Source of the DNA: an uncultured Actinomycetes bacterium
GTDB lineage: Bacteria > Actinomycetota > Aquicultoria > CAJVYJ01
DNA: 6,220 nt
Assembly (NCBI GenBank): GCA_913009475.1
Contig: CAJVYJ010000116.1
Span: 1 to 6,220 of the forward strand
Direction of reading: 5' to 3'
A model generated the notes under the pieces. That model ran no database searches. It worked only from the letters and a program-made list of their open reading frames with translations, and was not told the origin of the DNA. The position numbers and the translations under genes are program-made. Below are positions 4,394 through 6,220 of this stretch, in pieces (position 1 is the stretch's first letter; the number at the start of each line of letters is the position of its first letter).

Positions 4394-4885
4394 TTATTTA
4401 ATTAACTTAAAATTTTCTCTTTTGGTTCCGCAGATGGGGCAGACATCAGGCGCCTCACCTTCAAACGTATATCCGCACACTTGACAGACATAATAATCGG
4501 TTTCCTCATTATCGCCGATATTATCCAAGGCTTTTTTATAGAGGCTGGAATGTACTTTTTCCGCCGCGTTGGCACTGCTGAATGTAGTTACGGCTTGTTG
4601 ATTTCCCTCAACTTGCGCTGCCTTAATAAAACCCGGGTACATGTTCTCATGCTCAAATACTTCACCGTCAATTGCGGCGCGTAGATTAGCGGCCGTATCG
4701 GCAACACCCTGCATAACCTTGAGATGATTTAGCGCGTGTACTGTCTCAGACGCGGCTGCCGTTCTAAATAATTTAGCGACTTGGGCATAGCCCTCTTCGT
4801 CCGCTTTCTTAGCAAACGCCAGATACCTGCGATTTGCCTGTGATTCGCCGGCAAAAGCTGCCGCTAGATTCTCACTTGTTCCCAT
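4394..4885 (-). CDS. rbr: Rubrerythrin
   Basis: The protein has 163 residues. The N-terminal four-helix di-iron domain (1 to about 125) has the ligands Glu14 (AGESQANRRYLAF), Glu47 and His50 (ETVH), Glu80 (FEHENMYP) and Glu109/His112 (EKVH). The C-terminal rubredoxin domain binds iron through C134QVC137G and C149PIC152G. Rubrerythrins reduce hydrogen peroxide to water in the cytoplasm with electrons from NAD(P)H via rubredoxin, and protect anaerobes and microaerobes. I start it at 4885 because AAGGAGAAG lies 6 nt upstream and the protein then begins exactly as the family does. The longer frame to 4999 only reads out-of-frame perR. The first 14 nt overlap perR, so the two are coupled. Confidence 0.96.
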   Translation of the reverse strand: MGTSENLAAAFAGESQANRRYLAFAKKADEEGYAQVAKLFRTAAASETVHALNHLKVMQGVADTAANLRAAIDGEVFEHENMYPGFIKAAQVEGNQQAVTTFSSANAAEKVHSSLYKKALDNIGDNEETDYYVCQVCGYTFEGEAPDVCPICGTKRENFKLIK

Positions 4886-5273
4886 CTTCTTCTCCTTTAT
4901 CTGTTTGACTGCAATCCTGGCATACGCCAGTAAAAAAAAGCTCATATCCATCGATTTCATGGTCTGTCGCGTCCTCGGCTCTGGCAATAATATCCTCAAC
5001 CAGCGCCATCTCTATATCTTCAACTTTACCGCACTGGCGGCAAAGGAAATGGTAATGATTGTCAGCGTTGCCGTCGAAATGTTTGGCTCGACCGACTTTA
5101 AAAGCTTGAATCAACCCCTCATCATTTAAACGGTTTAAGTTACGGTAAACAGTGCCAAAACTGATATCCGGCAACAATTGTTGTACTTCCTCGTAGACAT
5201 CAGCCGCGGTAGGATGAGTCTTGACCCGATGCAAATATTCTAATATTAACGTGCGTTGATTACTGTTTCTCAT
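4872..5273 (-). CDS. perR: PerR-type peroxide-sensing Fur-family repressor
   Basis: The 133-residue protein has a winged helix (about 1-65, recognition segment DISFGTVYRNLNRL at 36-49) and a dimerisation domain. Structural zinc cysteines are C78xxC81 and C118xxC121. His20, Asp67, His73, His75 and Asp86 correspond in spacing to the PerR regulatory-metal ligands (His37, Asp85, His91, His93, Asp104 in Bacillus subtilis). The Asp at the second position is the residue that separates PerR from Fur. In that mechanism, iron-catalysed oxidation of the His ligands by peroxide releases the repressor from DNA. Its genes here, rubrerythrin and the half-ferritin, are fitting targets. The ATG at 5273 has a poor ribosome-binding site (TTGGAT) and about 29 nt of leader. 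Confidence 0.93.
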   Translation of the reverse strand: MRNSNQRTLILEYLHRVKTHPTAADVYEEVQQLLPDISFGTVYRNLNRLNDEGLIQAFKVGRAKHFDGNADNHYHFLCRQCGKVEDIEMALVEDIIARAEDATDHEIDGYELFFTGVCQDCSQTDKGEEDGNK

Positions 5274-5303
5274 ACTATCTATCCAATAATTATTCTTATA
5301 TAG

Positions 5304-5326
5304 TAATTATTATTATTTAATAATTA
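5304..5326 (-). promoter_or_regulatory. Candidate PerR operator
   Basis: TAATTATTA (5304-5312) and TAATAATTA (5318-5326) form a perfect 9-5-9 inverted repeat that overlaps the predicted -10 and spacer of perR. It resembles the AT-rich TTATAAT-type PerR box without matching its 7-1-7 spacing exactly. Another half-site of the same type lies at 5285-5294. The AT-rich base composition weakens the inference. Confidence 0.5.
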
Positions 5327-5337
5327 TGAAATGTCAA
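5309..5337 (-). promoter_or_regulatory. Predicted promoter of the perR-rbr operon
   Basis: On the minus strand, a perfect TTGACA (5337-5332), a 17-bp spacer and AATAAT (5314-5309, 5 of 6) predict a start near 5302. This promoter would drive perR, rubrerythrin and the half-ferritin gene together, since no other good promoter or terminator lies between them. Confidence 0.6.
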
Positions 5338-5408
5338 CTATATTTGTTAAACTATTTATACCTGTTAAATATAGTGGGTAAACATCCGATATATAAAAGC
5401 ATTAACAT

Positions 5409-5481
5409 GCGCCCGTAGCTCAGTGGATAGAGCGTTGGTTTCCGGAACCAGAAGTCGGAGGTTCGAATCCTCTCGGGCGCA
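5409..5481 (+). tRNA. tRNA-Arg(CCG)
   Basis: The gene is a 73-nt class I tRNA. The acceptor is GCGCCCG/CGGGCGC with discriminator A, the D-stem is GCTC/GAGC, and the anticodon arm TTGGT-TTCCGGA-ACCAG gives CCG, reading CGG. The T-arm is GGAGG-TTCGAAT-CCTCT. CCA is not encoded (CAA follows). An intrinsic terminator starts 2 nt later. Confidence 0.97.
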
Positions 5482-5482
5482 C

Positions 5483-5529
5483 AAAGCTTAAATCAGTACC
5501 TTTTGGTGCTTATTTAAGCTTTATTTGTT
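5483..5529 (+). terminator. Rho-independent terminator of tRNA-Arg(CCG)
   Basis: AAAGCTTAAAT (5483-5493) pairs perfectly with ATTTAAGCTTT (5512-5522). An inner GTACC-TTTT-GGTGC extends the hairpin, and ATTTGTTT follows. The stem is AT-rich but long, and its position directly after the tRNA makes the call solid. Confidence 0.8.
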
Positions 5530-5532
5530 TGA

Positions 5533-5550
5533 CGAGAGGATTCGAACCTC
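5533..5550 (-). repeat. Inverted T-arm mimic of tRNA-Arg(CCG)
   Basis: On the minus strand this reads GAGGTTCGAATCCTCTCG, identical over all 18 nt to the T-arm and acceptor start of tRNA-Arg(CCG) at 5458-5475, but in opposite orientation and beyond the terminator. The minus-strand sequence upstream of it (5551-5640) contains some tRNA-like words (TAGCGGTTAAG, ATTCCGGCG). I could not fold it into acceptor, D and anticodon stems, so at most it is a degenerate tRNA pseudogene. Confidence 0.75.
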
Positions 5551-5688
5551 GATAGGGGTATGAAATCAGTCACGCCGGAATGAAACTTAACCGCTAGCAA
5601 ATGACTCTCACATAGATGCGCAGTTGTCCGCTGTTAATCATAATAATTAACTAAGACTTAATTATAAAAATTTACTTTCTCACAGAAG

Positions 5689-5762
5689 TTATCTTATACA
5701 ATCAACCAACCATAGAACAATTCTTAAGAATTGTTCTATGGTTGGTTGATTGTATAAGATAA
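5689..5762. repeat. 74-bp perfect palindrome without spacer
   Basis: Two 37-nt arms (5689-5725 and 5726-5762) are exact reverse complements with their centre at CTT|AAG and no loop. Symmetry ends abruptly: G5688 faces G5763, and the flanks are unrelated. No T-tract follows, so it is not an ordinary terminator. An arm of this length can extrude as a cruciform and is prone to deletion in most bacteria. Confidence 0.95.
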
Positions 5763-5819
5763 GCCTCTTCGCTTATAAGCCTAAACGCAAAATCCATTCT
5801 CCACCACTTTTATAATTGC

Positions 5820-5848
5820 TTGTAAGCTTATTAGTGCTCGGATATATT
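5820..5848 (+). promoter_or_regulatory. Predicted promoter of the small ORF at 5881
   Basis: TTGTAA (5820-5825, 4 of 6), a 17-bp spacer and TATATT (5843-5848, 5 of 6) predict a start near 5855, leaving about 26 nt of leader with a good ribosome-binding site. Confidence 0.4.
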
Positions 5849-5880
5849 TAAGCTTATAGATACTTAATACAGGAGATAAG

Positions 5881-6000
5881 ATGATACCCGGTGAACTTCC
5901 AACACTAATCGTAGTTACAGCGATAATTGTACTACCGATAATCCCCCCTTGGGTCATCTTTAAAAAAGCGGGATTTCCCGGAATACGATTTCTTTTTTAA
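5881..6000 (+). CDS. Small membrane peptide (39 residues), possibly truncated
   Basis: An ATG at 5881 follows AGGAG (5871-5875) with 5-nt spacing and opens a 39-codon frame ending in TAA at 5998-6000. The peptide starts MIPGELPTLI and has a hydrophobic segment, roughly residues 7-27 (TLIVVTAIIVLPIIPPWVIF). It then carries KKAGFPG and ends FLF. A tryptophan, IF and KAG-x-PG right after a membrane segment recall small integral membrane proteins in which KAGxPGW leads into another transmembrane helix. Here that helix is missing, so this may be a remnant. It stands alone between the palindrome and tRNA-Ser(GCU). Function unknown. Confidence 0.5.
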   Translation: MIPGELPTLIVVTAIIVLPIIPPWVIFKKAGFPGIRFLF

Positions 6001-6050
6001 CTCTGGACTTATCAGCTAAAAATAATTAAAGTTATAGGGCAATTAATTTT

Positions 6051-6142
6051 GGAGAAGTGGCCGAGTCGGTTGAAGGCGCTCGCCTGCTAAGCGAGTAAGG
6101 GGGTATAAGCCTCCTTCGAGGGTTCGAATCCCTCCTTCTCCG
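6051..6142 (+). tRNA. tRNA-Ser(GCU)
   Basis: The acceptor GGAGAAG pairs with CTTCTCC, discriminator G6142. The anticodon arm CTCGC-CTGCTAA-GCGAG gives GCT, reading AGC and AGU. The long variable arm is TAAGGGGGTATAAGCCTCCTT and the T-arm is GAGGG-TTCGAAT-CCCTC. The gene is 92 nt, class II. CCA is encoded at 6143-6145 and, as at tRNA-Ser(GGA), is shared with the start of the repeat element. Confidence 0.97.
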
Positions 6143-6220
6143 CCAGAGGGTTTCTGAGGGGTGTCTGCGTTGTCAGCTGTCGGCGTCTATGCGGGCACGT
6201 ACCTACGTGTACGCTCCCAA
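6143..6220 (+). repeat. tRNA-associated hairpin element, truncated by the window end
   Basis: From CCAGAGGGTTTCTGAGGGG onward this copy matches 3868-3944 base for base, except for one substitution (A to C in the left terminal repeat) and one missing T (GCGGGCACG for GCGGGTCACG). A diverging base appears only at the very last position. The right half, including the predicted terminal repeat and T-arm mimic, would lie beyond the window. The contig stopping inside a repeat suggests further copies in the genome. Confidence 0.9.

Larger units (their letters stand above)
5482..5880. other. Gene-free region after tRNA-Arg(CCG)
   Basis: No protein-coding frame is supported over about 400 bp. The content is the tRNA-Arg terminator, the inverted T-arm mimic, an unexplained GC-richer stretch (5551-5635) that may be a decayed tRNA on the minus strand, the 74-bp palindrome, and the promoter of the small ORF at 5881. 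TAAGCTTA occurs at 5823-5830 and again at 5849-5857. Confidence 0.6.

Noticed and set aside
4886..4999. 38-residue N-terminal extension of rubrerythrin
   Set aside because: It is perR sequence in another frame. The ATG at 4885 has an excellent ribosome-binding site and the family N-terminus.
4481..5129. Plus-strand frames 4481-4684 and 4905-5129
   Set aside because: They are antisense shadows of rbr and perR.
5530..5640. Possible tmRNA or full tRNA on the minus strand
   Set aside because: A perfect T-arm is present, but no matching 5' acceptor strand, no tag-peptide reading frame and no anticodon stem could be found. It is kept only as a T-arm mimic or decayed tRNA.

Overview
The window looks like one metagenome-derived bacterial contig of moderate GC with the standard code: TGA and TAG are both used as stops and no TGA is read through. 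The first ~196 bases are not biology. They are low-complexity sequence followed by an Illumina P7/Read-2 adapter with an 8-nt index. The right edge stops inside a repeat that also occurs twice further left, which is where an assembler would be expected to stop. The gene content (membrane-anchored cytochrome c, rubrerythrin with PerR, BrnT/BrnA, PadR with a HAAS membrane protein) points to a free-living, oxygen-exposed or microaerobic bacterium from an uncultivated lineage. I cannot assign a phylum.

Layout. 197-637 holds no gene, only repeat fragments and hairpins. 638-724 (-) is tRNA-Ser(UGA). 830-1279 (+) is tadA, and 1281-1604 (-) is a convergent lipoprotein cytochrome c one base away. 1679-1768 (+) is tRNA-Ser(CGA), followed by a repeat-rich gap. 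2487-2013 (-) is a brnT-brnA toxin-antitoxin pair. 2832-3717 (+) is a padR-HAAS operon with overlapping genes. 3783-3867 (+) is tRNA-Ser(GGA), followed directly by a complete hairpin repeat element. 5273-4028 (-) is an oxidative-stress operon: perR, rubrerythrin, and a small rubredoxin/half-ferritin protein. 5409-5481 (+) is tRNA-Arg(CCG) with a strong terminator. Next come a 74-bp perfect palindrome, a 39-codon membrane ORF at 5881-6000 and tRNA-Ser(GCU) at 6051-6142, which runs into another copy of the repeat.

Main signal. The window carries tRNAs for all four usual serine anticodons (UGA, CGA, GGA, GCU). Each tRNA whose downstream flank can be read (three Ser, one Arg) is followed 50-185 bp later by an inverted copy of its own T-arm, matching the tRNA's TTCGAAT or TTCAAAT variant. 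In the serine cases this T-arm mimic lies beside a CTCTGG motif. That motif is the outer end of a terminal inverted repeat, and in the intact copy the other end begins with the CCA that follows the tRNA discriminator base. The repeats therefore look built around tRNA 3' ends. I know of no described element with this arrangement, though I could not search.

Functional links. PerR has all five expected regulatory metal ligands and a palindromic site over its own promoter, so the stress operon is probably peroxide-inducible and autoregulated. TadA acts on tRNA-Arg(ACG), the other part of the CGN decoding set to which the tRNA-Arg(CCG) here belongs. Several predicted promoters (brnT, padR, cytochrome c) place the transcript start at or within a few bases of the ATG, suggesting leaderless mRNAs.
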